A DNA stretch of 64,000 nucleotides from Brumimicrobium glaciale (lineage in GTDB: Bacteria; Bacteroidota; Bacteroidia; Flavobacteriales_D; Crocinitomicaceae): assembly GCF_004152935.1 (NCBI RefSeq), contig NZ_SETE01000008.1, positions 1-64,000 of the forward strand, in the 5' to 3' direction. The position numbers and the translations under genes were made by a program. The notes below the pieces were generated by a model that searched no databases, was not told the DNA's origin, and saw nothing but the letters and a program-made list of their open reading frames with translations. Each line of letters begins with the position of its first letter. Positions within the stretch are counted from its first letter, which is position 1. Positions 44,001 to 52,931 of this stretch are shown here, in pieces.

Positions 44001-45812
44001 GGAAAGGTTAACCTCACCATCTTTACCCTGTGGTGAGTTATCAATAATCAAATCACCATTTAATACAATACCACCAGCATGAGGAAAAAAGACCCTACTA
44101 TTATCTGCGCTACCCACATTTTTAATAAAAACATCGCCACCTATAGTTATACTAGATACTGCGTCGTTACCAATCCTAACTATATTGCTCCCTAAACCAA
44201 ATCCATCGTTGTTAATAGATAAATATCCAACTATGATATTATTTGCACTACTGTTAGCTATGAATATGTTTGATTCACCAGAATTATCAATATCCAAGTT
44301 CATTTGAAAGACATCTGGATTATCACTTCCCATAATGAAACGACCCTTACCAGAGTTTTTCAGTACTACATTTCTATCAAAAAAGTTATTTCCTTTGGAG
44401 TCATCTGTTTCATTTCCCGTTTTCTCAATATAAGTATTTCCATGAAACCTCGAAGAATGGGTAGTTACACCCGATGCAACTCCATTAAAATCCCCACCCC
44501 AATCACTAGATTCAGAACTTAATTCTGCTGTTCCTGTTAAGGTTAGGGATTGTGCAGTTGTACCAGTCTGATTAAAATTCCCAAAACGAAGTTTACCACT
44601 AACAAACCCACCAGAACCAATTGAAACACGTCTATTAGCAGCCAAAACTCCTGAACCACCCGCATTTCCAAAATAAACTCCATCACCGTCAGACTGGGTA
44701 TTTGATACTACTATGTGGCCATTATAAATATTACTACTTCCTGAATTACGATTCAATATAAATTGATTCGTGCTAGATGTTGAATTATTGATTAAAATTA
44801 GAGAATCGCCAAAACTCACATCTCCTCTGAATCCAATATTAGTTCTCGTGTCATCATTGACTCCATTATTTATAAATTTTGATACTCCATTAACAGAAAC
44901 TTTTGATGTTTCAGCGTTGGCAATAAAAATTCTTGACTTATCGCCAGTTGCATTTTGTGTCACATCCAACCTTCCAGCAATGCTTACAGAACCAGAATTT
45001 CCAATAGTAATAGAACTATTACTGGCAGATGAAGTAGTTAAAACAGTCATATCTCCAGCAACAGCTAATGAACTAAATTCATCTTCGCTTAAAATGATAG
45101 CCTCTGAAGAACCATTTCCAGTAATTTTTAGATCACCCGTTACAATATTGCCTGAGCTATTCTCAGCTAAAAATATTCTTCCAGATCCACTATTGATAAT
45201 ATCTAAATCCTTTAGAAACTCATCGGGATTAATTCTGCCTAAAATTAATCGGCTAGATCCTGAATTAATTATAATTGTATTTTCAGTAAATATGCATCCA
45301 CCGTCACCATTTGTGATGGCTGATCCAGTTTGCTCAGCAGTAACAATAGCATTAAAGACACCTCCATTGAATTCTATTCTCCCGCTTTCAATGTTAATAA
45401 TAGCGCCGAATTTAACATTCTGGAATCGAGTCCGCCCTGAAGTTGAATAATTAATCTCTGAAGTTCCTGGAGAATCATTTATCGTTCCTCCTAAAAAACT
45501 ACAGTCTTCATTTCCTGAAACTGTAGGGTTAAATGAAAAGCCTCTTAAATCAATGATACCTGAGTAATTCTCTGTGTTTATTCCATCAAATGCAGCGGCT
45601 ACATCCAAATTACAATTCCCTAATCCATTAGCATTGAAATAAACGAAATCTCCATTTGAAGGAACAGAAGCGCCTCCAGGACCTCCATCTGTTGCTGACC
45701 AATTGGCTGTATTATTCCATTGACCTAATGACGAGGCAATCCAATATCGATCAGCTGAATAGACTGTTGAGCTTAAAGAAAATAAGAATAATATTAATAT
45801 AAGATTTTTCAT
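41097..45812 (-). CDS. Giant repetitive T9SS surface protein (1571 aa)
   Basis: Signal peptide ending in VYSADR, then RYWIASSLGQWNNTANWS, a common opening of such surface proteins. Residues about 150-1150 contain at least three long repeats of roughly 315 residues. Each runs through GNTF-x-N, KNTGSG-x-I-x-MG, NL-x-I-x-N-x-GSG-x-I-x-IA, SS-x-GN-x-I-x-GDL, a VYFG-x-GG-x-G block, SIGSGGF and a TAQ-x-LTLTG-x-A block. These are stacked beta-strand units expected to form a long beta-solenoid stalk. Residues about 1400-1490 form an Fn3-like module (WTTASELNNDYFDLERSTDG). The end is a T9SS sorting domain: IYPNPLNTG, GFYFVKV, VEKLIVR. A function as adhesin or surface fibre is inferred. Confidence 0.88.
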   Translation of the reverse strand: MKNLILILFLFSLSSTVYSADRYWIASSLGQWNNTANWSATDGGPGGASVPSNGDFVYFNANGLGNCNLDVAAAFDGINTENYSGIIDLRGFSFNPTVSGNEDCSFLGGTINDSPGTSEINYSTSGRTRFQNVKFGAIINIESGRIEFNGGVFNAIVTAEQTGSAITNGDGGCIFTENTIIINSGSSRLILGRINPDEFLKDLDIINSGSGRIFLAENSSGNIVTGDLKITGNGSSEAIILSEDEFSSLAVAGDMTVLTTSSASNSSITIGNSGSVSIAGRLDVTQNATGDKSRIFIANAETSKVSVNGVSKFINNGVNDDTRTNIGFRGDVSFGDSLILINNSTSSTNQFILNRNSGSSNIYNGHIVVSNTQSDGDGVYFGNAGGSGVLAANRRVSIGSGGFVSGKLRFGNFNQTGTTAQSLTLTGTAELSSESSDWGGDFNGVASGVTTHSSRFHGNTYIEKTGNETDDSKGNNFFDRNVVLKNSGKGRFIMGSDNPDVFQMNLDIDNSGESNIFIANSSANNIIVGYLSINNDGFGLGSNIVRIGNDAVSSITIGGDVFIKNVGSADNSRVFFPHAGGIVLNGDLIIDNSPQGKDGEVNLSASLNSSLAVNGILNLIQTANGGVTKRTYIGERGSVVINGNTSISNNSDANNNFVLIADKATSSVTFNGNVVVENTHINGEGVQFGKSGGTTSLANGFTLTIGSGGFATGELIIENLTQTGLTAQNITLTGSASFETIGSSWEGDVSFISPRIISENTTYRGLSYLEKNGAINDNSEGGNTFERNCIIKNTGSGHIRMGNSSFDRWEENLTLLSEGDGDLAIAYGAFGNFIAGDLTVMASSGAGSAQQVVIANQITSSLSVGGNTTVINNSNGVRNDVIIGENGKVYFIGDLEITNSSTSNRAEIILAKSTSAEITVSGNTTVLNSGLGGNIKQIYVGNSGDIRFIGSLNLTLTSNASDAEIFLNHDIGSENVYFQGVTINAPSSLSDGVYFGANGGTGTLSSGSNISIGPDGFIAENLLMQNLIQMGSTAQVIELNTGTTRLESNNSIWNGDVVFRSPKLFSNNSTYHSSAILHKTGADNDESDGGNTFYGITVLRNTGSGDFKPSNVIGNTFNEDVTYEKAGTGDILPTYNSTSKYAKSIIINSNDVMVFGASGGGTVSMNGTGPQFISVVGATPKPEFAAFETSNPNDDITLNTPIEIINFLVLLQGNINTTDINMLFMSDNSFVISVSNNAFVNGPVTKIGNDLFTFPVGKANFYRPIRMASKPDDISAQFRAEYFPQNVVSSGTPNSPLEISIFNISSCEYWLLDRLASSSSVVVELSYRNTVPGSCSGVVDQSTLLVSRWNGSLWEDLGNGGISGNASNGSVKSFGAVPDFSTFTIGTTNDVNPLPIELTEFEVKKQDASAMVNWTTASELNNDYFDLERSTDGFNFESISKLDGAGNSTHLINYNHLDRYPEAGISYYRLKQVDFDGKFSYSDIKSILFDDIGSLNIYPNPLNTGHDLMIASNQVISSIEIINETGQLIRSAKFDGKQNEVKLSNLSLTSGFYFVKVYSDMNLEVEKLIVR

Positions 45813-46083
45813 TTGGATAGGTTAAAATTTATATTGCGATCTAGGTAAAAAACAAATATACATAATTTAGTTAAAAAACGTAATTGTTATTTGTTAAAAA
45901 CGAACATATTCTACTGATTGCCTTTGACATATGAATAAAAACATTCTAGACTAGAGGCTTTTCTCACAAAATTGCTTGGTATAGTTGAAAAGTAGAAAAT
46001 ATTTAACTTTCATACAAAAACAAATAAAAACTAAAATAAGAGACTACTTAACAATAAATGATAGAATATATTATTTTTATCAA

Positions 46084-46605
46084 ATGAATTACCTCCTCTC
46101 AAATCAAGAAACAAAAAGGTTGAAATTTCGACTTCTCCATGAAGATGATTTTGATAAATGGCTTCCATTATTTAAATCCGAAAACATTGCTAAATACTTA
46201 GACTTTGACCCAAAACTGTCTCCAAATGAAATGTGTGAAAAATGGTTTGAGAAATCATTGAATAGATATGATTTAGGAAATGGAGGAATGAATGTAATGA
46301 TCAACAATAAAACAAATCGATTTATTGGACAATGTGGTTTATTAATTCAAAATATTGACAATGAAGAGCGATTAGAAATTGGATATTCTATACTTCCTGA
46401 GTTTTGGAATTGTGGTTATGCATCTGAAGCAGCAGCATTGTGCAAAGATTATGCTTTCGAAAATAACTTTTCAGAATCTTTAATTTCTATGATTCATATT
46501 GAGAATATAGGCTCAGAAAAAGTGGCGCTAAAAAACGGAATGACACTAGAAAAAACAATTGGCGATTTTAATATTTTTAGTATCGATAAAAAAGACTGGG
46601 GTTAA
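46084..46605 (+). CDS. GNAT acetyltransferase (RimJ/RimL type)
   Basis: The ATG at 46084 is preferred because the family begins there (MNYLLSNQETKRLKFRLLHE); the open frame reaches back to 45985. Later come DDFDKWLPLFK, NRFIGQCGLLIQ, LEIGYSILPEFWNCGYASEA, the acetyl-CoA-binding V/I-x-x-x-x-G-x-A motif region and a C-terminal HIENIGSEKVALKNGM. RimL-like enzymes acetylate amino groups of proteins or small molecules. The substrate is unknown. Confidence 0.88.
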   Translation: MNYLLSNQETKRLKFRLLHEDDFDKWLPLFKSENIAKYLDFDPKLSPNEMCEKWFEKSLNRYDLGNGGMNVMINNKTNRFIGQCGLLIQNIDNEERLEIGYSILPEFWNCGYASEAAALCKDYAFENNFSESLISMIHIENIGSEKVALKNGMTLEKTIGDFNIFSIDKKDWG

Positions 46606-46743
46606 TTTGATTATTACAAATCATCAAAACTGAGTCTATTTAGTTGATAATCAATTAAAAAAATTCATTAAAACTCATTTATTAATATTCACTCGCTTTT
46701 AATTACTTTTGATTGAAAGGCTTTAACATTTAATAAATCAACT

Positions 46744-47145
46744 ATGTCAGAAACATTTAAACCCAAAGATTACAATTCTTTATCACCCTATTTAATAGTT
46801 GATGATGCAGAAAATTTAGTGGAATTGCTTAAGGTTATTTTCAATGCAAAAGAATTGCGCAGATTTAATCATGACAATGGAAGAATTGCACATATAGAAC
46901 TAAAACTAGATGACAGTGTTTTGATGATCAGTAATAGCACTGATATTTACCCAGCACACAAAACTATGCTTCATTATTATGTTCCTAATGTTTTTAAAAC
47001 CTTTCATTTAGCTATCGAAAATGGTTGCAAAATAATTGAAGCACCTTTCAAAAAAAAGGGTGAATCTGATGTTCGTGGTTCATTTTATGATCTCGCTGAT
47101 AATTATTGGTCAATTGCTTCTCAAAAAGATTTAAAATCAGAATAA
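46744..47145 (+). CDS. VOC-superfamily (PhnB/glyoxalase-like) protein
   Basis: The 133-residue chain has paired beta-alpha-beta-beta-beta units: SLSPYLIVDDAENLVELLK, ELRRFNHDNGRIAHIELKL, DDSVLMISNS and VRGSFYDLADNYWSIAS. It is like PhnB-type VOC proteins. Metal ligands typical of glyoxalase I are incomplete, so an antibiotic-binding or unknown role is as likely as an enzyme. Confidence 0.82.
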   Translation: MSETFKPKDYNSLSPYLIVDDAENLVELLKVIFNAKELRRFNHDNGRIAHIELKLDDSVLMISNSTDIYPAHKTMLHYYVPNVFKTFHLAIENGCKIIEAPFKKKGESDVRGSFYDLADNYWSIASQKDLKSE

Positions 47146-47319
47146 TATATTTAAGCGACCAATAAAAAACCAAAAAGGCATAACTGATAAAACTCATGTT
47201 TTTAGTGTTGCATCCTAATAAATAAATAAGCAACTTAGAGGTATATTTCAAAAGTGCAGAAAAATATTTGAAACAAAGATTCCTTCCACTTTTAAGCAAT
47301 TGTCTATTTCAGAAAAACA

Positions 47320-48408
47320 ATGAAAAAATATATCTCAGTAATCCTTGTCATTTTCGTGATTTCATCATGCAATCATCAAGGAAGTGAAAATCAAATAAAG
47401 CCTAAAAAGAGTAACATTACAGAGTCAGTTTATGGCTCAGTAAAAATCACTCCTGAAGTTTATTACAATTCGCAACCATTGCGCTCTGGAATAATTGATA
47501 GCATTTTCATTAAGGAAGGTGAATTGGTTAAAAAAGATCAAATCTTATTTCAAATTGCACCAACTATAAGTGTGAATGTACAATTAGAAAATGCTGAAAT
47601 CAATTTGAGTGAAGCAAAATCGAATTATTTAGGGAGTAATAATCTGCTCAAAAATATTCAGTTAGAAATAAAAAATTTGGAAGAAAATTTATTACAAGAT
47701 TCCATAAATTTCAATAGAGAGCAAAGATTATTGGCGAGTAATGTTGGTACACAAGCCAATTACGAATTGGTCAAATTAAAATATGACAACACTAAAATTC
47801 AGCTTGAATTAGCAAAACAGAAATTCCAACAATCTAAAAGCAATCTTGGAAATGTTTACAAAAAAGCGTTGAATCAAATTAAAACAGAAAAGGACGAAAT
47901 CACCGACTTAAATATTCGCTCTAAAATGGATGGTAAGATTTATTCTATTCTAAAAGAAGAGGGAGATTTTATTAGTACACAAGAAAAGTTCGCTGAAATT
48001 GGAAGTCACGATCAATTTATCATTGAAATGGATATTGATGAAGTTGATATTACAAAAATCAAGCTGGGAGATTCAGTTTTGATTTCTTTAGACGCTTATG
48101 CAAATGAAGTCTTTCTAGCAATTGTTAGTAAAATTTATCCTAAAAAAGACAACTTGAGTCAAACTTTCAGGGTGGAAAGTGTATTTGTAAAACAACCGAA
48201 TAAGTTGTATTATGGATTAGCAGGAGAAGCAAATATTATAGTTTCAAGAAGAAAAAACACGTTGGTTATTCCTGCTGAATTCTTACTTCCAAACAATAGA
48301 GTGATGACTTTAGAAGGAGAGAAAAATGTTGCTGTAGGAATGAAGAACTTGGAATTTGTTGAAATATTATCAGGAATTGATTCGACTACAACATTGATTA
48401 AACCATAG
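47320..48408 (+). CDS. HlyD/MacA-type periplasmic adaptor lipoprotein
   Basis: A lipoprotein signal ends at VISSC. GIIDSIFIKEGELVKKDQIL is the first half of the biotinyl-lipoyl domain. It is followed by a long coiled coil (about residues 80-190, LEENLLQDSINFNREQRL) and the second half (IRSKMDGKIYSILKEEGDFI) plus a beta-barrel. It links inner-membrane ABC parts with an outer-membrane channel. It is followed after 3 bases by the permease gene and then the ATPase gene, a MacAB-like set. No outer-membrane factor gene is present. Confidence 0.88.
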   Translation: MKKYISVILVIFVISSCNHQGSENQIKPKKSNITESVYGSVKITPEVYYNSQPLRSGIIDSIFIKEGELVKKDQILFQIAPTISVNVQLENAEINLSEAKSNYLGSNNLLKNIQLEIKNLEENLLQDSINFNREQRLLASNVGTQANYELVKLKYDNTKIQLELAKQKFQQSKSNLGNVYKKALNQIKTEKDEITDLNIRSKMDGKIYSILKEEGDFISTQEKFAEIGSHDQFIIEMDIDEVDITKIKLGDSVLISLDAYANEVFLAIVSKIYPKKDNLSQTFRVESVFVKQPNKLYYGLAGEANIIVSRRKNTLVIPAEFLLPNNRVMTLEGEKNVAVGMKNLEFVEILSGIDSTTTLIKP

Positions 48409-48411
48409 GAT

Positions 48412-49674
48412 ATGGACAAACTGAGACTAATTCTGGATATTTCAAAAACGCATTTATTGGCCAAGAAAAAGCAAACTCTTGTTGCTGCACTTGGAGTTAC
48501 ATTTGGAATTGGAATGTTTATTATCATGATGAGCTTCATGACTGGATTGAATATTCTTCTGGATGGCCTAGTTTTAAACAGAACTCCACATATTCAAATT
48601 TATAATAAAACGACGCCAACTGAATATCAACCTGCAAATAAATACTTTGATGAAGTCAGCAATATCAATCAAATTTATTCCATTAAACCCAAAAGTCGAT
48701 TAGACCGAATTCATAATGCTTTACCTATTCTCTCTGAACTTAAAAAGAATGATGATGTTTTGGGTGCAACTCCTCAAACGACATGTAAAGTATTTTATTT
48801 ATCGGGATCTAACAATTTGAATGGTGTCATTAGCGGAATTGAAGTTAATGAAGAAATAAGACTTTTCAACTTTAATGAATACGTGGTAAAAGGCGACGTT
48901 AACAGCCTAATTAAAAAGAAGAACAGTATATTATTAGGTTCTGGAATCGCTAAAAAACTATCCCTTTCTGTTGGAGATAATATTCAAATAACCAGCACAA
49001 ATGGAACAAATTTCTCGCTTAATATTGGAGGAATATACCAAAGTGGATTAGCTGAAGTAGACGATATTCAAAGTTTCGTAAACCTGAAAATGGCCCAACA
49101 AATTAGTAGCGCAGGAGGAAATTACATTAGCAGAATTCATGTTAAACTAAAAGATATTGAAAAAGCTGTCCCGTTTTCTAAACTGATTGAAAACATTTAC
49201 GACGTTGAAGCTTTGGATATAAACACCGCCAATGCTCAATTTGATACTGGATCGGATATAAGAACACTGATTTCTTATGCTGTTTCCATTACTTTACTCA
49301 TTGTTGCCGGTTTTGGAATTTACAACATTCTCAATATGTTCATCTATGAAAAAATGAATGATATTGCCATTTTGAAAGCAACTGGATTTACAGGAAAAGA
49401 TGTCATGTATATTTTCATACTTCAAGCTTTAGTTATCGGGTTTATCGGTGCATTTTTAGGTATGGCTATTGGATATGGCGGTTCTGTTTTGATTGACAAT
49501 ATTAAGTTTGAAACTGAAGCCTTACCGACAATCAAAACATATCCAATAAATTACAATCCTAACTTTTACATTTTAGGTTTTATTTTCGCAACAGTCTCGA
49601 CTTTTCTGGCTGGATATTTACCCGCAAAAAAAGCGCAAAAGATAGATCCTATCGATATAATTAGAGGACAATAA
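48412..49674 (+). CDS. FtsX/MacB-type ABC transporter permease
   Basis: One N-terminal helix (LVAALGVTFGIGMFIIMMSF), a large periplasmic domain (about residues 50-280) and three C-terminal helices ending in the conserved PAKKAQKIDPIDIIRG tail give the FtsX/LolE/MacB permease layout. The ATPase domain is encoded separately at 49682. Together with the adaptor at 47320 it forms a mechanotransmission-type export system. Confidence 0.9.
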   Translation: MDKLRLILDISKTHLLAKKKQTLVAALGVTFGIGMFIIMMSFMTGLNILLDGLVLNRTPHIQIYNKTTPTEYQPANKYFDEVSNINQIYSIKPKSRLDRIHNALPILSELKKNDDVLGATPQTTCKVFYLSGSNNLNGVISGIEVNEEIRLFNFNEYVVKGDVNSLIKKKNSILLGSGIAKKLSLSVGDNIQITSTNGTNFSLNIGGIYQSGLAEVDDIQSFVNLKMAQQISSAGGNYISRIHVKLKDIEKAVPFSKLIENIYDVEALDINTANAQFDTGSDIRTLISYAVSITLLIVAGFGIYNILNMFIYEKMNDIAILKATGFTGKDVMYIFILQALVIGFIGAFLGMAIGYGGSVLIDNIKFETEALPTIKTYPINYNPNFYILGFIFATVSTFLAGYLPAKKAQKIDPIDIIRGQ

Positions 49675-49681
49675 TAAGATT

Positions 49682-50374
49682 ATGAATTCAATATTAGAAG
49701 CCAAAAATATAGACAAATACTTTTTAACACCAACGAAATTTCACGTCCTAAAAGACATTTCATTGCAAGTTCAAAGAAAGGAGTTTGTTTCGATAATGGG
49801 GAAATCAGGCTGCGGGAAATCAACGCTTCTGTATATTCTTTCTACTATGGACACAAGCTATACAGGAGATCTAATAATTGATGGACAAAGCATGAATAAT
49901 CAATCCAAGGATGATTTATCGCGCATAAGAAATGAGAAAATTGGTTTTATTTTTCAGTTTCATTATTTACTTCCTGAATTTACGGTACTTAAAAATGTGA
50001 TGCTTCCTGCCCTCAAACTTGGTAAAGAGGACAGGAAAACAATAGAAAAAAATGCGCTGGCGAAATTAGATTTATTGGGAATTGTGGACCAAGCAAACAA
50101 AAAAGCATCAAAAATTTCAGGAGGACAGAAACAAAGAGTTGCCATTGCGCGTGCTTTAATCAATAATCCAAAAATTATTATGGCCGATGAACCTACAGGA
50201 AACTTAGACAGTAAGAATTCTGAAATCGTTTTCAATGTGCTCAGAAGTTTAAGCGACGAGTTTGACATGTCCATGTTGGTGGTTACACATGATCATGATT
50301 TCGCAGCAAAAACAGACCGAATCATTGAAATGGAAGATGGATATATATTGAAAGATAAAATGGAAGAGATTTAA
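49682..50374 (+). CDS. LolD/MacB-type ABC transporter ATPase
   Basis: Walker A GKSGCGKST, Q-loop FIFQFHYLLPEFT, signature ISGGQKQRVAIARAL, Walker B IIMADEPTGNLD and the switch His in VVTHDH are all intact. The length of 230 is standard for the LolD/MacB/FtsE group. It starts 7 bases after the permease gene. Confidence 0.94.
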   Translation: MNSILEAKNIDKYFLTPTKFHVLKDISLQVQRKEFVSIMGKSGCGKSTLLYILSTMDTSYTGDLIIDGQSMNNQSKDDLSRIRNEKIGFIFQFHYLLPEFTVLKNVMLPALKLGKEDRKTIEKNALAKLDLLGIVDQANKKASKISGGQKQRVAIARALINNPKIIMADEPTGNLDSKNSEIVFNVLRSLSDEFDMSMLVVTHDHDFAAKTDRIIEMEDGYILKDKMEEI

Positions 50375-50453
50375 AATTAAAGGATTAAGGGATTCTAAAA
50401 TTTGAGATTTAGGAATTGGAAAATTCAATAATTCAAAAAAATAATAAACTATT

Positions 50454-50864
50454 TTGATAGAAAAAAATAATATTTTCGTAACAGTCCTCACTGTCTATTA
50501 CTCACATGAAACTGCAGTAATTCGCGGACGATTGGAAGCAGAGGGAATAGAGTGTAATGTTATTGATGAATTAACTGTTCAAGTCAATCCTTTATATTCA
50601 AACGCAATTGGAGGAGTCAAGCTGCAAGTCAGAGAAAGTGATTTTGAAAACGCAATTGTGATTTTAAAAGAAGGTGGTTACTTAACAGACAGCGACCTTG
50701 AAAAATCAGCACCTAAAATGATTTCATTTTTTGAAAGAAACACTTCGAAAATTCCATTATTAAAAAATGTTCGATTTGAAATTCGTGTTATGGTAATTGT
50801 TGCCGTTTTGGTTGGAATAATTGGTGGATTATTTGTGATTTTTAATTCAGGAGGCAATTATTGA
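50454..50864 (+). CDS. DUF2007 protein with C-terminal membrane anchor
   Basis: The frame starts with TTG (TTGATAGAAAAAAAT). The domain is seen as VYYSHETAVIRGRLEAEGI, VIDELTVQVNPLYSNAIGG and VKLQVRESDFENAIVILKEG, the DUF2007 (putative signal-transducing) pattern. A single transmembrane helix ends the protein (VMVIVAVLVGIIGGLFVIF). Family function is unknown. It is in the same direction as the ABC genes and separated from them by 79 bases. Confidence 0.75.
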   Translation: MIEKNNIFVTVLTVYYSHETAVIRGRLEAEGIECNVIDELTVQVNPLYSNAIGGVKLQVRESDFENAIVILKEGGYLTDSDLEKSAPKMISFFERNTSKIPLLKNVRFEIRVMVIVAVLVGIIGGLFVIFNSGGNY

Positions 50865-51053
50865 TAAATTTATATAGCAAACTCCTACTATTTACAATAA
50901 GTTATTATTACTGCCATTTCTAAATTTTAATACTTGAAAAATATTCAAACAAAAAACTGACTTATTCCCATAAAACCAATGATAATAGGTATTCTGAGAT
51001 ATATTATCATAATAATCTACTTATCCTTGTAGTTCAACTAATCAATTAATTCC

Positions 51054-52874
51054 ATGCCTCAACTTAGGTTAAAAAATACTACATTGAAATATGTTTTCAC
51101 TTTACTCCTACTATCAATAGTATTAAATTACTCATTTTCACAAACCGGACCTGGCGGTGTTGGAAAAGCTGATGGAAGTTCGCATCTAGAATTCTGGTAT
51201 ATAGCAAATGGTGAAAGCTATTCGAATAACGCTTTGGTTAATTCAATTTCTGATCGCTCTGGAAATGGAAGAACATTAACTGCTAGTGAAGGGGAACGCC
51301 CAACTTTTACATCAACGACAGCTGGAGCTAACAATATGTCGTCTCTTGTTTTTAATTTAACCCAAGAATTGGAATCAGGCTACCAAGGGAATTCTAATGA
51401 AAACATGTCGTTTGGTGCAATTTATAGCTACATTCCTGATGAATCTTTGAATATTCTAATCCAGCATGGGGGAAGAAATACAATGGGAGTATCGGCCAGT
51501 GACTATTATGCTGATTACGTTGGAGGTAACAACCAGACAAGCACTATAAAAGCAAAAACAGATTGGACATATCATTCTAAAACATTTGCTAACGCTGGTA
51601 CTAACAGATTGAAGTATTTTGTAAACAATGCAAACACAGATAACTTTACGCACAATATCGAAGATAGAACAAGTAACACTTGGATAGGTGGACATGGAAT
51701 CGGAGGTGGTACAGGTTTTTCAGGAAGTATTGGAGAGGTTTATAAATTTTCCAGGGTTTTGAATAGCGCTGAACAAACAATAATCGCCAATTATTTATCC
51801 GCTAAATATGGATTAACATTAGCATCCAATGATCTTTACAAGCAAGATGATCCAGCGAATGGAAATTACGATCATGATGTTGCAGGAATTGGAAGAGTAA
51901 ATTCATCAAACCAACATTCAGATTCACAAGGAACTGGAATAGTTAGGATCTCAAATCCATCTAATTTAGGGGACAATGAGTTTCTTTTTTGGGGACATGA
52001 TAATGGAACGCAATTAGCAATTGAATCAACAGATGTTTCAGCACCGATTTTGAAGAGATTTGAAAGAGTCTGGAGAGCGAGTGAAGTAAACACCTCTGGC
52101 TCCGCAGTAGATGTTGGAACTATAAATATCAGCTTTGATTTAAGTGATTTAGGACTGGTTACATCATCTGACTTAGGGTTGCTTGTTGACAGCGATAATG
52201 ATGGTTTCTTTAATGATGAAATACCAATATTTGGAGCCACAAATGTAGGAGGAAATATTTATCAATTTACTGGAGTGAGTGCATTACAAAACGATTTAAG
52301 ATTCACATTAGGCACCATTAACCCAGTCCAAACACCTTTGCCTATTGCGCTTATTGATTTTTCAGTAAAAGCATTTGATAACAAAGAAGTAAACATAAAT
52401 TGGCAAACTGGATCTGAAATTAACAATGACTTTTTCACTATAGAAAGATCTAAAAACACAAAAGATTGGGAGGTAATAAACATAACGAAAGGAGCAGGAA
52501 ATTCATCTACTTATTTGAACTATAATTCAATCGATTTCAATCCTTTTTATGGAATATCTTACTACAAATTAAAACAAACTGATTTTGATGGTAGATCGGA
52601 ATATTTTGAAATAAAAAGTGTTCAAATCAAAGGTCTCGAAAATAGTCAACCATTAATTTATCCAAATCCATTTAATAATCAAATAACTATTGAAGCAAAC
52701 GCAATTGAACTAGAAGAGGTTTTAATTTACAACCTACTCGGCAAAAATGTGACATCAGAAACTATTAAATTAGAGAATACTGAAACAAAGATTATAATAG
52801 ATTTATCTCAATTAGGATCAGGTTTCTATTTTAGAAAAACAAAAACCAGCGTTAGTAAAGTAATTAAACAGTAA
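51054..52874 (+). CDS. LamG-like secreted protein with T9SS sorting domain
   Basis: After the signal peptide (ending NYSFSQ) comes a concanavalin-like region (about 45-260) with LEFWYIAN, SISDRSGNGRTLTAS and GSIGEVYKFSRVLNSAEQ, typical of LamG/DUF8202 modules. A Bacteroidota surface module follows (residues about 260-420, YDHDVAGIGRVN). An Fn3-like region closely parallels the one in the 41097 protein (WQTGSEINNDFFTIERSKN). The C-terminus is a T9SS sorting domain (IYPNPFNNQ, LIYNLLGKNV, GFYF) that ends somewhat short. It should be a surface protein with glycan-binding capacity. Confidence 0.86.
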   Translation: MPQLRLKNTTLKYVFTLLLLSIVLNYSFSQTGPGGVGKADGSSHLEFWYIANGESYSNNALVNSISDRSGNGRTLTASEGERPTFTSTTAGANNMSSLVFNLTQELESGYQGNSNENMSFGAIYSYIPDESLNILIQHGGRNTMGVSASDYYADYVGGNNQTSTIKAKTDWTYHSKTFANAGTNRLKYFVNNANTDNFTHNIEDRTSNTWIGGHGIGGGTGFSGSIGEVYKFSRVLNSAEQTIIANYLSAKYGLTLASNDLYKQDDPANGNYDHDVAGIGRVNSSNQHSDSQGTGIVRISNPSNLGDNEFLFWGHDNGTQLAIESTDVSAPILKRFERVWRASEVNTSGSAVDVGTINISFDLSDLGLVTSSDLGLLVDSDNDGFFNDEIPIFGATNVGGNIYQFTGVSALQNDLRFTLGTINPVQTPLPIALIDFSVKAFDNKEVNINWQTGSEINNDFFTIERSKNTKDWEVINITKGAGNSSTYLNYNSIDFNPFYGISYYKLKQTDFDGRSEYFEIKSVQIKGLENSQPLIYPNPFNNQITIEANAIELEEVLIYNLLGKNVTSETIKLENTETKIIIDLSQLGSGFYFRKTKTSVSKVIKQ

Positions 52875-52931
52875 TTTTATTGAAAGTTAAAATCAAATAG
52901 AAATCTAATATTCACTCAAAAACTTAAAACA

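Noticed and set aside
43651-45450. Long open frames on the plus strand (43651-44082, 44770-45450)
   Set aside because: They lie antisense to the 1571-residue T9SS gene and arise from its repetitive Ser/Asn/Gly codon use. They show no domain, signal peptide or start context.
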